From NCBI GenBank assembly GCA_029817715.1, contig JARUPY010000605.1, forward strand, positions 3,968,001 through 4,032,000: a stretch of DNA of 64,000 nucleotides, in the 5' to 3' direction. This document shows positions 34,753 through 46,173 of the stretch, in pieces (positions within the stretch are counted from its first letter, which is position 1; each line of letters starts with the position of its first letter). This stretch comes from Melastoma dodecandrum. Its lineage: Eukaryota; Streptophyta; Magnoliopsida; Myrtales; Melastomataceae. The position numbers and the translations under genes are program-made. The notes under the pieces were generated by a model that saw only the letters and a program-made list of their open reading frames with translations, was not told where the DNA came from and ran no database searches.

Positions 34753-37700
34753 ATGTCAACTCTTAAGTCTTTTGAGTTCCATAAACTGCGCGCGGGGCCA
34801 ACCGGACCCATTCCGGTCGCAGAGGATCAGGGGTCGGGCGTCACTCTTGGACCTATCTTGCCAGAGCGTCTTTTCCCGAAGACGGTGCCGCTTAACTATC
34901 TCATCACTGAGAAGCCCATCCCGATTTGTCATCCCGACTTCATCGATCCCCTCAACTGGGAAGATCAGGGATCTTTCCTGTGTTTTCCGTCTGCATCTAA
35001 GTCTGAGATGGTAGACTGGCTTGAGATGTGGGAGGAGCACTTTACAGAGAGATTTAGAAACCAGAGGATTTTGATGTTCTTTAGGATGTCAGTAGCAAAT
35101 AAGAACTGTGATCCCATGGTTTGTTCGGCCATGCTGCCTTTCTGGAATTCTGTCGTGAACTGCTTCTATTTCCCAGAAGGCCCTATGTCAGTCACATTGG
35201 CAGATGTGAAGATTTTGACCAAGTGCAAAATCAATGGCCGCCCTGTTCGACAGTACTCCCAGGCAGGTGATATTAATCCCAAGGGCGCCCTTCAGTACAT
35301 GGAGGTGGTGAATAGGCACCTGAAGATGGCCTCAGCAGGCAAGAGGTCAGATGAGAGGTTGTCGACTGAAAATTTTGGTGCCCGGGAAGAGGTCGAGTTC
35401 CTCAGCACCTGGTTGAGCAAATTCGTCTATTGCTTCCCTGGGAAGAAAGTTAGCCACACTTCTTATGCAGTGGCCAATTTTCTGAGGGAGACCAATGAAG
35501 AAATATCCTGGGGTCCCTTCATTTTGGGTCTTCTTTATCACGACCTGGACAGAGCAACGTCTCAAATCAAGCCATTTCCAAAACATCCAGCAGGAGGGTT
35601 GCTCTGGCTAGTTCATCTTTGGTCAGCCATATGGATGCCGGGATTGACTGGTTTCAAGGTCCCTTCTTTGCCCCCTGAAACCCTCTATTATGGGGAGAGC
35701 ATCCTAGATCAGTGCTGCCAGCGTAAGGATCAATGGCTTATGACATCGATCACTGGTCATCTAAAGCACATAGTCGACTTCGGCAGGGTAGATCGACGAA
35801 TCTGGGCACCCTTTCCTGGCGACAAGACACTTGCTCAGGAAGTCAATCCTCAAACTGCTCGTGGCTTCTGGAATGGAGTATTGACCAGCAGAGACCTGCC
35901 AGTTATTTTCGATGGCTGCCTGACCATTGAAGTTTATAACCATCAACTGTGTGCAAGGCAGTTTGGGTTTATCCAAAGTGTAGCAGTTCCACTCGCTGAC
36001 CCTGCCGGCGGCTTATATGGGGACAGGATGAGGAAGATTGCGTGCAAGTCGATCGACTCGAAGATCCTCGACTTGCTCAATCACAAGGCGCAGCTCTCCC
36101 AGATGGAATTCCCATCTGATACTTCTTCCTGTTTCGCCACACAGTTCTTCACCGTGCTGTGGTCGACTACATACGAAGAGCTGCGGGCCTTGATGCATTT
36201 CTTGGAGGTCTCCAAGGAACCTGATTTTTACACAGATGACGCGCATATTAAAGCGAAAGGTAAGGACTTAGCTTTGTTTTAAGAGTATTGGGTTCTTAAT
36301 ACTAATCATAAGTTTTTCTCCTCTTTCAGGATCATTGCTTCCTCGGGGCTCTGGAAAACCCAAGCCTAAAGCCCCCCTTGCCCCTGCTCCTTCTAAACTC
36401 AAGTCGACCAGCAAGGGGAAGGCTAAAGTTGCGAGCCCCAGGGAAGTAGCCAAAGGTGATCCCTCTAAGGCTCAATCTAGAAGCGCACCAAAGCGCAAGG
36501 CGGCCGAGAAAGAGGAAGAGGATCTTGAAGAGGTGCCTCTGTCCCAGAGGAGGAGACTGGTGAAGGCGTTGACTCCAGCAACGACTTCTTCTCCTAGGTC
36601 GCCAGCCATTGCAGTGGTGACCCTATCCAGGTCGCCAACTGTTGCGGCGGCGACTCCCTCCAGGTCGCCAGTTGCTTCAGCGGCGACCCCATCCAGGTCG
36701 CCATCTGCTTTAGCGGCGCAGGTCGCCAGCTGCTTCAGCGGCGACTTCATCTACCAAGGCACCAGCTGCGGTGCCAGCGTCTTCAGCTGCAGTCGACGCT
36801 CCACAAAGGCCGACCGCAGAGGTATGACTCTGATGACTCCAGTTTTTTTTTTGTTTTTGAGTTTTCATATCTAACCCATACTATATTGTCTAGGGAGAGG
36901 CTTCAGATGAGGATGACGACCAGCCTATCTCCCATGCTTTAGACAAAAGTTCAAAGGCTTCAGTCGCCAAGGTGAGTTTAATTCCAAGCTGGTGTATCAT
37001 TACTTTAGTTCATATATGAACTTTCGGTTCTGCATCATACTATGTTTCAGGAACGGCACCTCCCTGAGGCCTTGGTTCAAGAAGAACAGGCTGCTCTGGA
37101 TGTCGCGATCCTGGTCGACCCACTGACTCGGTCGACTCGTGAGGAGGAAAACCAAGCTATTCCTTCTCCTCCAGTCCAAACTCCTACACCAGCGATGGTA
37201 TGTGTTTTTGTTTTAAACAGAACATAGTATTATCATTGCGATTTTAACTGGGGTACTTGTATCCTTCCTTATAGGCTCGTCCGAAGAGGGTGAAGGTGCC
37301 TGCTGGCCGACAAAAGATTCCTACTCCCCCCTCTTCTTCGGACGAGAGCTCTGAGGATATATTGCCTTCAGAGGTAAGTACTTGATCGCGCGAGGTCGTT
37401 GGCTTTTTTTTTTTGGGTATTGTTTAACAATACTTTGCCTCTTATTCTTCAGGATCCTGCTGCGGCGACTTCTAGGTCGACCAAAGACCCGTGGGTGAAG
37501 CTTCACGAGGATATCGAAGAACTTTGCCAACTTCTGCTCATCGACCCCTTAGGCGTCAACGAATTTAAGAGGATACAGAAGCTGTTGAAGAGAATCGAGG
37601 CATCCCCTCGGGTCACGGACGAAATATTGGGGGCCTGCATGAGCTTCAGGTCGACGTTCTGGACCCGCTGGAGGGATTACGACGCCGACCTGCTCACCTT

Positions 37701-38043
37701 GGAATCGACCGACTCGAAGATTCAGTCGATTAATAAAGCTCGAGAGCAGGCCTCTAAAGCTGCGCAGGACGCCCGCCAACGTTTGGTCGACGTGCAAGAG
37801 AAGCTGACCGAGGCAGAGAGACAAATAGAGTTCTATACGAACCTCAAGAATGACCTGACTCGGCAGCTCGCGTCGATCAATACTCAAGAAATCGAGGAGC
37901 TGGAGGCCAATGCTGAGAAGGATAGAGAAAAGGTCGTCGACCTTTATGCCCAGCGAAACAAGGTGAACGCGAAGCGACGAGCTCGTGAATCCCTTGTCCT
38001 TGATTTCAAAGAAGTTGGCGGGTTATGGAAATTAGATTTGTAA
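34753..38043 (+). CDS. Antisense six-exon plant mobile domain (PMD)-like gene carried by the retrotransposon
   Basis: Exons are 34753-36259, 36330-36821, 36894-36971, 37051-37197, 37275-37373 and 37453-38043, all with GT-AG introns of 70-79 bp and compatible phases. Exon 1 (502 codons) resembles the aminotransferase-like/PMD family (PMSVTLADVKILTKCKINGRPV; W-G-PFILGLLYHDLDRA; LLWLVHLWSAIWMPG). Exon 2 is a basic, Pro/Ser-rich linker (KPKPKAPLAPAPSKLKS; KRKAAEKEEEDLEE) with a minisatellite coding SRSPxxxAATP. The last exon is a coiled coil (SKAAQDARQRLVDVQEKLTEAERQIEF). The frame breaks near 36717, where 8 bases of a repeat unit seem lost; the downstream exons are open in the restored frame, so the ancestral protein was about 970 residues. 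AATAAA at 38082-38087 may be the poly(A) signal. PMD proteins such as Arabidopsis MAIN and MAIL1 act in transposon silencing and meristem maintenance; the role here is unknown. Confidence 0.75.
36590..36745 (+). repeat. About 33-bp coding minisatellite in the antisense PMD gene
   Basis: Five imperfect units of TCCAGGTCGCCAxxTGCTxCAGCGGCGACCCCA encode SRSPxxxAATP repeats. The fourth-to-fifth junction (GCGGCG then CAGGTCGCC, about 36714-36722) lacks 8 bases relative to the other units, which shifts the frame. Confidence 0.8.
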
Positions 38044-38081
38044 TCAGAGAACAATGCAATTCCATTGTTTTTGTTTTAATC

Positions 38082-38087
38082 AATAAA
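38082..38087 (+). terminator. Possible poly(A) signal of the antisense PMD gene
   Basis: AATAAA, 39 bp after the TAA stop, between the convergent antisense gene and integrase. Confidence 0.45.
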
Positions 38088-38174
38088 TCAAGTTCATTGT
38101 GTTTCAAATGAATTTATGCCCACTACGCACAATTCATTCTTCCAGACAGCGTTACTGAAGCCTAGCGCGATTTC

Positions 38175-40028
38175 TTAGGAATTAAGCGCTTCCCAAATTA
38201 ATGGAGTCCTTTGTTTTAGGATTTTATGGTGAGCTTCCCAGATAGTCGCGCGATAGGGTTTGAGATATTTACCATTAACCTTTAATGGATGTCTGACCCC
38301 ACTTCTCGTCATAAGCCGATAACTATTAGATGAGTATGTCTCACATACCTCATATGGACCTTCCCAATTAGGGGACCATTTACCTAAAACTTGGTCTTTC
38401 GATTTAAGGGATATCACCATCTTCCAAACCAAGTCGCCCACTTTAAAGTGCTTATGGACAACCCTTTTGTTATAATGCCTAGCAATCCTTTGCTTATGCA
38501 CCTCGAGTCGGTCTATTACATCAAGTCGCTTCTTCTCTAATTCTTCCAAAGCGAGGTACATTGCCTCGTCTTGTAAATCAGGGTGAGTCACCCTGAGCGA
38601 CTTGTATCGAACCTCAATAGGTAGGATGGCGTCTTGCCCATATACTAGTGAAAAAGGGGTTTCCCCTATGCTTTCTCTCTTAGTAACCCTTAAAGCCCAC
38701 AAAGTGTCTTGTAATAGTTTGTGCCATCCTCTTGGATTTGCACCAACCATTTTCTGAATATTGTTCTTTATGAGTTTATTGGTAGCTTCAGCCTGTCAAT
38801 TCGCCTAAAGATAATAAGGTGTTGAGTTGGTGATTGAGAAACCAAACTCCGTAGCGAATTCTCGCATTTTCTCATTATTAAAAGCGGTGCCATTGTCCAC
38901 TAAAATATTCTGGGGAATTCCAAATCTATAGATGATGGATGATTTGAGAAAATCGATCACTTCTTTATGATCGATCTTCTTATAAACCTGAGCCTCGACC
39001 CATTTAGTAAAATAATCGGTGGCGACTAGAACATAGGCGTCACCTTTACTTGAGTGCGGATGGATTTCCCTGATTATGTCTAAAGCCCAAGACCTAAATG
39101 GCCAAGGCTTGATGACTGAGACCAAGTCGGACGCTGGGGCCCTTGTCACCGGACCATGTTTTTGACACTCTTGGCATCCCCTAGCCATTTCTATGCAGTT
39201 CTTTAGCATTGATGGCCAGTAAAAACCATGTCTTTGGATAGTCCAAGACATTTTGGTGCCAGATTGGTGAGATCCGCATAACCCCTGATGAGTCTCTAAC
39301 ATAATTGGGGTCGCTTCGTCTAAGTCGACACACCTTAACAGGACTCCTTCCTTGGTCTTTCTGTAAAGTACCCCATCTATAAGGGTGTACGACAAAGCCT
39401 GAGTCTTAATTCTTTGGCTCGCCTTTTGTGTTGGGTCAAAAAGGAAGTTGAGGATTGGCTTCCTCCAATCCTTATCGCTTGTCATTATGTCCAGAGCGAA
39501 CGCGTCGCTTTGGGGAACTAGGTGGGAAACTATTTCTGGGATACAATCGGTTCCTCTTTTGGCCTTATATCCTGAAGCCTTTTGGGCTAAGTCGTTAGCG
39601 ATGGTATTTTCCCCTCGACCTACAAAGAGGAAAGTGATCGCTTCAAATCGCTCGACTAGCTTGCGGGCGACTTGATGATAGGGTGTGAGTTTCTCTTGGC
39701 ATATAGAAGTACCATTCATCTGATTAATCACCAGTTGAGAGTCCCCCATCACTGTGGCTTTCTTGGCTCCCAAGGTTAATAGTTCCTTCAGGAGCGTGAT
39801 CAAAGCTTCATATTCAGTCGCATTGTTGGTGTGAGTTGCCGTCAAGCGATACGCTAGACGAACATCTTTCCCTAGTGGCGAAGGTATACAAAGGCCTATT
39901 CCTACGCCGGGTTTCACCGAAGATCCATCAAACCAACCCTGCCAGATGTCCTCAAGGGATTCTTCTTGGTCGATTGATACAGATGGATCGTGACTCACCA
40001 AGAAGTCGGCTAGAGCCTGTCCTTTCAC
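38175..40028 (-). pseudogene. pol: second RNase H and integrase of the Tat-type element
   Basis: The first part (38805-40028) starts with KGQALADF and has a second, archaeal-like RNase H (WFDGSSVKPGVGIGLCI...TEYEALI...MGDSQLVINQM), a Tat hallmark. It continues into the integrase zinc domain (HQGLCGSHQSG...CQECQ) and core (WALDIIREIH, LVDNGTAFNN). At about 38800 the expected [11 protein letters not shown] is broken by TAG and TGA, splitting off the C-terminal part (38175-38750), which includes WALRVTKRESIGETPFSLVYG and the KWSPNWEGPYEV module. Two stop codons would have to be read through for an active integrase. Confidence 0.88.
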
Positions 40029-40253
40029 CGACTGTTGGGATTTGAATCGTAGATCATACGCGGATAGTACTAAACTCCATTTGCTAATTCTCCCAGTCAG
40101 TAGGGGACTTTCGAAAAAGTACTTTATGACTGGAGACTTGGTAATGACATGAACCTCTTGGGATCCAATAGAATGTCTTAGCTTAGTGACAGTATAAAAG
40201 ACTGACAGACATAACTTCTCCTTAATTGTATAGCGTTTTTCTGTAGCGGTTAG

Positions 40254-41748
40254 TTATCTTGACAAATAGTAGACCGCTCTCTCAGTTTTGTCTTCCGCCT
40301 CTTGGGCTAACATGGCTCCGATGACTGATTCAGTCGCTGCCACATAAAGCAGATAGGGCTTTCCTATCCGAGGAGGGGCAAGTACAGGCGGCTTCATTAA
40401 ATACTTCTTTAAGCCTTCAAATGCTTTTTGGTGTTCGTCGCTCCACACAAAGTTTCCCTTTGCCTTTAGTAAAGTCGAAAAGACTTCTGTCCGTCCAGCG
40501 ACGTTACCAATAAATCGCCTGAGATAATTGACCCTTCCTAAGAAAGCCTGTAACTGCTTCTTGTTACTCGGAGGGTTCAATCTTTGAATGGCGTTTACTT
40601 TGTTCTGGTCGACTTCTATGCCGCGTTGATGAACTAGGAACCCTAGGAAATGTCCTGCTCTTATTCCAAAAGCACATTTGAGAGGGTTTAGTTTGAGCTG
40701 GTGCTTTCTCATTTGCATGAAAGCATTCCTAAGATCATTACTATGCGACCTCTCGTCTTTTGATTTGACCACTATATCATCTATGTATACCTCGACTGTT
40801 TTGGCAATCGAAGCATCAAAAATGGCGTTCATGGCTCGTTGGTAGGTTGCACCAGCGTTTTTAAGCCCAAACGGCATGACTACCCACTCGAAAATGCCTA
40901 AGGGACATCTGAACGCGGTTTTATGGATATCTTCCTCAGCCAAGAAAATTTGGTTATATCCTGAGAAACCATCCATGAATGACATAATTTGGTGCCCTGC
41001 AGTCTTATCGACTAAGTCGTTTGCAATGGGCATGGGATATTCATCCTTTGGAGTAGCACGATTCAGGTCTCTGAAGTCGATGCAGACTCTAATCTTGCCA
41101 TTCTTTTTTATGACAGGGACTATGCTGGATATCCACTCGGTGTACCTCGATGTTCTTATAGACCCAGCTTGAAAGAGCGTCTTGACTTCTTCGAATACTG
41201 CCTGAGTGACTTCATGAGTCATTCTCCTTGGTGCCTATTTGGACTGGCTTAAATCCTGCTTTGATTGGCAACTTATGTTCTACAAGTCGGCGATCTAGGC
41301 CAGGCATTTCAGTATAGTCCCAGGCGAAACAGTCCTTGAATTCTTCAAGAGTAGCCTTAATAGAATTGAAAAGTTCTTTATTCATTGAAAAACTAACGAA
41401 AACGACCCGAGGGCTAGATTCATCGCCTAAATTGATACTTACAAGCGGGTCACATGGCATCATAAGTGACTCGCGACCCTGGACACCGCCTAAGTCGGTA
41501 TCAATGGACTTAGATGAGCTAGCCTCAGCATTTATATTGCTTATTTGACAACCTAATCTCCTAGACTTCCTAACATACTCCTGAAGTCGCTGGAGGATAT
41601 CAGCGACTGCATAGCCTCTTCCTTCGTCACTGTCCATACAAACCTTCGTGCAGGAGTCTATCGGGCTCCAACTCCGTCGCAGCACTTTCCTGGCTCTTAG
41701 GCGCCTCCGCCTTGTCTCCATTAGGACTGTTGTCTGTCTCGCCTCCAT
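40254..41748 (-). pseudogene. pol: reverse transcriptase and first RNase H of the Tat-type element
   Basis: The leader (41212-41748) ends FAWDYTEMPGLDRRLVEHKLPIKAGFKPVQ, where a one-base frameshift (about 41230) separates it from the RT frame (40254-41222). RT has WISSIVPVIKKNGKIRVCIDFRDLNRATPKDEYPMP, the Q-I-F...TAFRCPLG block, GLKNAGATYQRAMN and the active site VEVYIDDIVVKSK. RNase H begins LLYVAATESVIGAMLAQE and meets a TAA at 40254, after which the same frame resumes with LTATEKRYT toward 40029. RT itself is intact between the lesions. Confidence 0.9.
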
Positions 41749-43242
41749 CCTTGGTCGGGACTACTTCCTGCAGGACCTCATCTATGTCCTTGTCCGTGAA
41801 GTCGGGCCCCCATCCTGTCGGCACGATTGATCCCTCATCAGGCTTGGGGTGAGAGGTGCCATAGCTCACAATGAAGTCGAACTTCCCGGAGGGTTCACCT
41901 AGGGGTCCGACGGTGGGGTCTCCTAGCTTGTAGCATTGATCCAGGGTGAGGTCCTTGACCGTCTTGCATGTTTCTGCATGTAAAATGCCCTTGTCACAAC
42001 AGGAGTATTCATCAGCCCTGATAGTCTCTATTTCAGAGTCAAGCCATAAAATCAACTCCCTATGCAAAGTCGATGGGATCGCGGCGGCTTTGTGAAGCCA
42101 ATCGCGCCCCAAAAGCGCATTAAACGAAGGGGCTATGTCAATTACGAAGAAAGCAGTTTCCTGCTCGTGTCTTCCAACGCCTAAATGCACTGAGCATATC
42201 CCCAGGCATTCGGACTTCCTCCCATTAAAGCCGCTTACAGCCACGTCGGTTCGCACCAACTCGCTAGGCTTGTACCCAAGTAGTCTAAACTTGGTGAGTG
42301 GGAGAACATTGACGGTGGCGCCGTTGTCTATTAAGACTCGACCCACCAAAACACCGTCAAAGGTGGCTGCTATGTATAACGAGTGCATGTGCTGTTTCAT
42401 GCGATCCGATGGTTTCCTCAGCCAGTGCAGAGGGAAGCCAGATGGAAAAGAAGTGACCTTAGAGTCCAGGGTTTTACCTTTCGGCGCCTCCGACTTGTCG
42501 TTGCAAGCGAACTCCGCAGGAAAAGTGAAAGCGTTACAGCTCACAAGGGGCCCTTGTTCTGCGTTGAGGTCGCAGGGTCTGTCTCCTCGTAGAGGAGTGT
42601 AGTCGAAGCTTGAGCCCGGGTTTTCCGAGTAATCAGTAGACTCGACCCGTTTAGGCTCCGCGACTTGTTTCTCCGCGGCTTGGTTCCCTTCCGAGGGTTG
42701 CATCGCAGGGGTCATCCTAGGCCTTTTTTGGGCGCGACTTAGACGCCTTTCCTTTCTCTTCTGAGCCCTTAAGGGGGTGCAACCTTCCTTTCTACCTTCT
42801 GCCATTGAGACGAAGGGTTAAGGGCTTTGACGAATTTTGGTTTCTTAGAACCAAAAGGGAGTCGGCTTACCTCAACGAATCTGCCGTCGACTGGGTCATA
42901 TCCCACCTGCACTGGAGTATTTTCTGGTCTATTCGAGGAAGGTTTGCTAGGGTTCGAATTACCTGTACCCTCGGGGCGGCCCGCTTTCACCAGCATCTCC
43001 CCTTTTGCGGACAAGTCGACCAGCCGCAAGAAATAGTTGATGCAGCATGCCGTGCAGAGCTGGGTAATAAGTATCCGATTGTGGGCGATCAGCTTGCATT
43101 TCTGGCACAGTAGCTTATCGTCCAAGAATTGGGCGATAGGAGGTCCCCTCCGCAATTCCTGGGGGTCGACTGTCTGTGACGCATATCGAGGCCTGCGACC
43201 TGCAGCCTGTTGGGGTTGGTCTACTCCCTTATATTCTTCCAC
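41627..43242 (-). CDS. Protease and Cys-rich leader of the Tat-type element
   Basis: Two overlapping frames. 42769-43242 contains PPIAQFLDDKLLCQKCKLIA...ITQLCTACC, a CxxC...CxxCC cluster conserved with the decayed element at 10522-10764. 41627-42805 contains the retropepsin-like site GRVLIDNGATVNVLP and the PSFNALLGRDWLHKAAAIPS block. The catalytic triplet is DNG in both elements. The two frames overlap by 37 bp with no stop between their conserved parts, so a frameshift here may be normal or a lesion. They sit between gag and RT, as expected. Confidence 0.75.
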
Positions 43243-43310
43243 AGGTCTTATCTCCTTGACAGGGGTAGTCCTAGTGTACCCCTGCTTGATGACTCTCTGG
43301 CCAGACGAGT

Positions 43311-45464
43311 CTATAAACTCAAGTCGCCGTGCCGGGCGTTCCGTACCCCGGGGGTTGCCTCTCCATTCCCCCTATGCCCCTGGGAACCTCCTCTTCCTCC
43401 TCGCGAAGCCAGTCGGCGATCCACACTAGGAGGACTTTTGAGGACGTGAGAAGGTCCTTTGGGGGTAGTCAACGACATTGCTGCTTCCTCGAAAGGGGTC
43501 AGGTTATACCAGTCTTCGGTCTTACTGTCCAACAGGTACTTCTTAAATGTGTGGCATTGGTCCGTCGTGTGAGTGTCGTTCAGGTGCCAGTGGCAAAGCC
43601 ACTTGTCCCTTCCCTTCGGCAGAATGAAAACCCCACGCTCAGCCAGTCGCTTCATCAGGGCATTAGCCACCAAGGTCTCGCCAGTTGCTTGCAAATCCTG
43701 CGAGGGTATAGCAGAGTCGTTAATGACTTCTACAAGGTTAACCTCAGTGTCAAATATATCAAATGTATGAATGGCGACTTCGTCGCCAAATGGATTATCA
43801 TCCACCATGGCGACTTCATCGACTTCAGGAAAACAGAGCTCTTTAGACTCTATTAAATCCTGAATTATATTTCTAAAGGACAGGCAGTCCTTGGTAGTAT
43901 GGGTGAAGGAACCATGCCACTTGCAATAATTCCTACTTTTTTCCCTTTCTGTCTGAGGGACTCGATGACCGGGCTTAAGCCTGATCCTTTTCTTTTGATA
44001 AAGCCAGTCAAAAATGGCGTCGACTTTATCTGTGTCGAAGGAGTATTTCCTTTCTTCGGCATTTTTCTGGGAGGCTTTAGCTTTAGAATTTTTCCTAGTC
44101 AAGGGGTCACATACAGTCGACTCTCCCTTAACAAACTCGGCCACGTCGACTTCATAAGTATCGACTTGGTAGGCTCGAGTCAACTGGGCCTCTTCTGTTA
44201 GGAGTTGATAGTACTCAGTGGCTCTCCTTGCCAAATCATATAGATCGGCAAAGCGCTCCCCTTGTAGCTTTTTCCGGAAAGGAATGGACAATGCATTTAA
44301 TGCGAGGAGCAACTGGTCTTTCTCCGGTATGGGAGGCCTACACCGTAATAAGGCCTTTCTAAGTTTCATTAAAAACTGCCCCGGGTGTTCTCCATTTGCT
44401 TGTCTAAGGCGCATAACCTCAAACATCGACATGGGGGTATCGAGTCGAGCAAATGTTTTAACAAACATGGACTGCATCTGAGTCCATGAAGCTACTGACC
44501 CCGACGACAAACTTGCATATCAGGTAAAGGCATCCCCGGTTAATGAGTTCGGGAAGAGCTTTAGTTTCCAGAAGTCATTCCCGGCCGCCTCGCCAAGTTG
44601 ATGAGTGAAGCGAGCAATATGCTCAAGTGGAGTCATTTCATCTTCGCCCGAGAAGCGAGTGAAGTCGGGCACCCTATAACCTCTAGGTAAAGGGAAATCC
44701 CTGTCAATGTACGCAGGATAAGGAGACCTGTATAAACAGGTGTCATCTCGCCGAGCTATTCCGGGGACGACTTGCTCTATAACCTGAGTTATGGCCTCTC
44801 TTAAGTCTGGGGGTACACCGCCTATCGGCCCCTGCCCTGCGAGTCGAGTTGGCCTTAACGGGCTATACGGAGGCCTTTCTCCCATTGTTTGGCTCATTGG
44901 ATCCCTTACATAAAATGAAGGCTCCTCACGGTGATTACTACTCCGGGGTCCAGGCTCATAGGGATCTCCAACTGCGTCGACCATTGGCTCTTTTTCAGGG
45001 CGACGAGACGGAATAAAATCCACCCCCCGTTCTGTTTCCTCTTGGAGGTCCTCTGCCTCATTCCAATACGTATTCGCTGGTCGATTACGTGAAGAAGAGG
45101 GTCGACCAGGGGGAACCAGATTCCCGGGTTCAAAGAGAGCATTCGTCCTTATCTCAGATTGCTCAAAAGTCACGTTACGTGGCCCTTGAGCTGTCCGACG
45201 AGCGTCTGCCATGAATGTAGACTCCCTAAAGGGGGCCTCTCTCATACGAGGTCTCACTCTTTCCTCATCTCTCGGGCCAGAAAGACGCCCTATTAGAGTT
45301 TGGACATCCATTAGGATACCCATCATATCAGTCAACTCCTGACGCACATCCCCCAATTCCTTGTGGAACTCCAGTCTCGAAATAAATTCGGACGGGGCAT
45401 GTGAATCAAATGTGGACTGGTTTGTAGCTGCCTGGCCTCCTAGGGCCGGCGCTTCCAAGTCCAT
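43311..45464 (-). pseudogene. gag of the Tat-type element, with one in-frame stop
   Basis: One continuous frame on the - strand is interrupted by TGA at 44520-44522. The first part (44520-45464) ends KLKLFPNSLTGDAFT; the second continues YASLSSGSVASWTQMQSMFVKTF..., so the stop replaces the Trp usual at this place in Tat gags (FTWY). The gag core is followed by two matching metal-binding knuckles, C-x2-H-x4-H-x4-C (CKWHGSFTHTTKDC and CHWHLNDTHTTDQC), presumably for packaging RNA. A single substitution explains the stop. The frame is otherwise open for about 700 codons. Confidence 0.85.
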
Positions 45465-45559
45465 TCCCGGAGGAAGTTCCTGATCTTCCCCATCTCAGGG
45501 ATTCTGAGGCTCACGGCTTCGAGTATTTCTCGGCATTTGAGGCTAAGATTTTTTAAATC

Positions 45560-45577
45560 CTCCCACTGTGGTCGCCA
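45560..45577 (-). promoter_or_regulatory. Primer-binding site of the Tat-type element
   Basis: On the - strand TGGCGACCACAGTGGGAG follows the LTR end after a 5-base spacer. The first seven bases, TGGCGAC, match the complement of a tRNA-Arg 3' end as used by Ogre/Tat elements; the remainder is imperfect. The assignment to tRNA-Arg is inferred. Confidence 0.6.
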
Positions 45578-45582
45578 AAAAC

Positions 45583-46166
45583 TGTTCGCGTACAGAACGG
45601 ATCACGTCGGAAATATTTGGCAAAGGACTCACAGGAATTGGATTGTGGTCGCCAGTAAGAAGATGCACAATTTTATTCAAAAACAGAATGCAAGTCTTAC
45701 AATCTTGACGAATTAAGAACATGAGCTTACAGCCATAAAAAATGAAAAGGGGGCGAATGGTGACAACGATGTGGAATCCTGTGACGGCGGAGAACTTGTG
45801 ACGAAGGCCTTGGAAGCTCGCTCCGTCGGTGGTGGTCGCTGGCGGGAAGCTGTGACGAAGGCCCTACGATCTCACTCCATCGGTGGTGTCGCTGGCGGGG
45901 GTTAGACGGCAAAGGCCCTACGAGCTCACTCTATCGGTGGAAAGGGAATTGACCTATAAACCGGGTCAAGGTATCTAATTTCTAAGGTTGACGAACAAAC
46001 TTCAGAGTTTTGGCTGTGTATGGTCGTGTCTGTCTCGAAAAATTCCTCTGCTATTTATAGAGGACTTGTATGTGTTTAACACGTAACAGATAGATCGTGT
46101 TGCAGATCGTGTTGTAGATCGTGATCCCTAATATCGTGGGAGTGTCTCAACAACTTCCTTGATCTA
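45583..46166 (-). repeat. Extra partial LTR copy (584 bp) next to the primer-binding site
   Basis: It starts TGTTCGCG, carries the TATA box (46051-46060) and stops at CTTGATCT, where the full LTR continues with GTGGGATCACG. Seven filler bases (46167-46173) join it to the full 5' LTR. It shares CTTCAGAG, GTCGTGTC and GAGGACTT with the right LTR against the left LTR. Confidence 0.9.
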
Positions 46167-46173
46167 AAAAACG

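Noticed and set aside
42135..42602. 155-codon + strand frame within the Tat-type element
   Set aside because: It is a shadow of the protease frame on the - strand, with no family resemblance.
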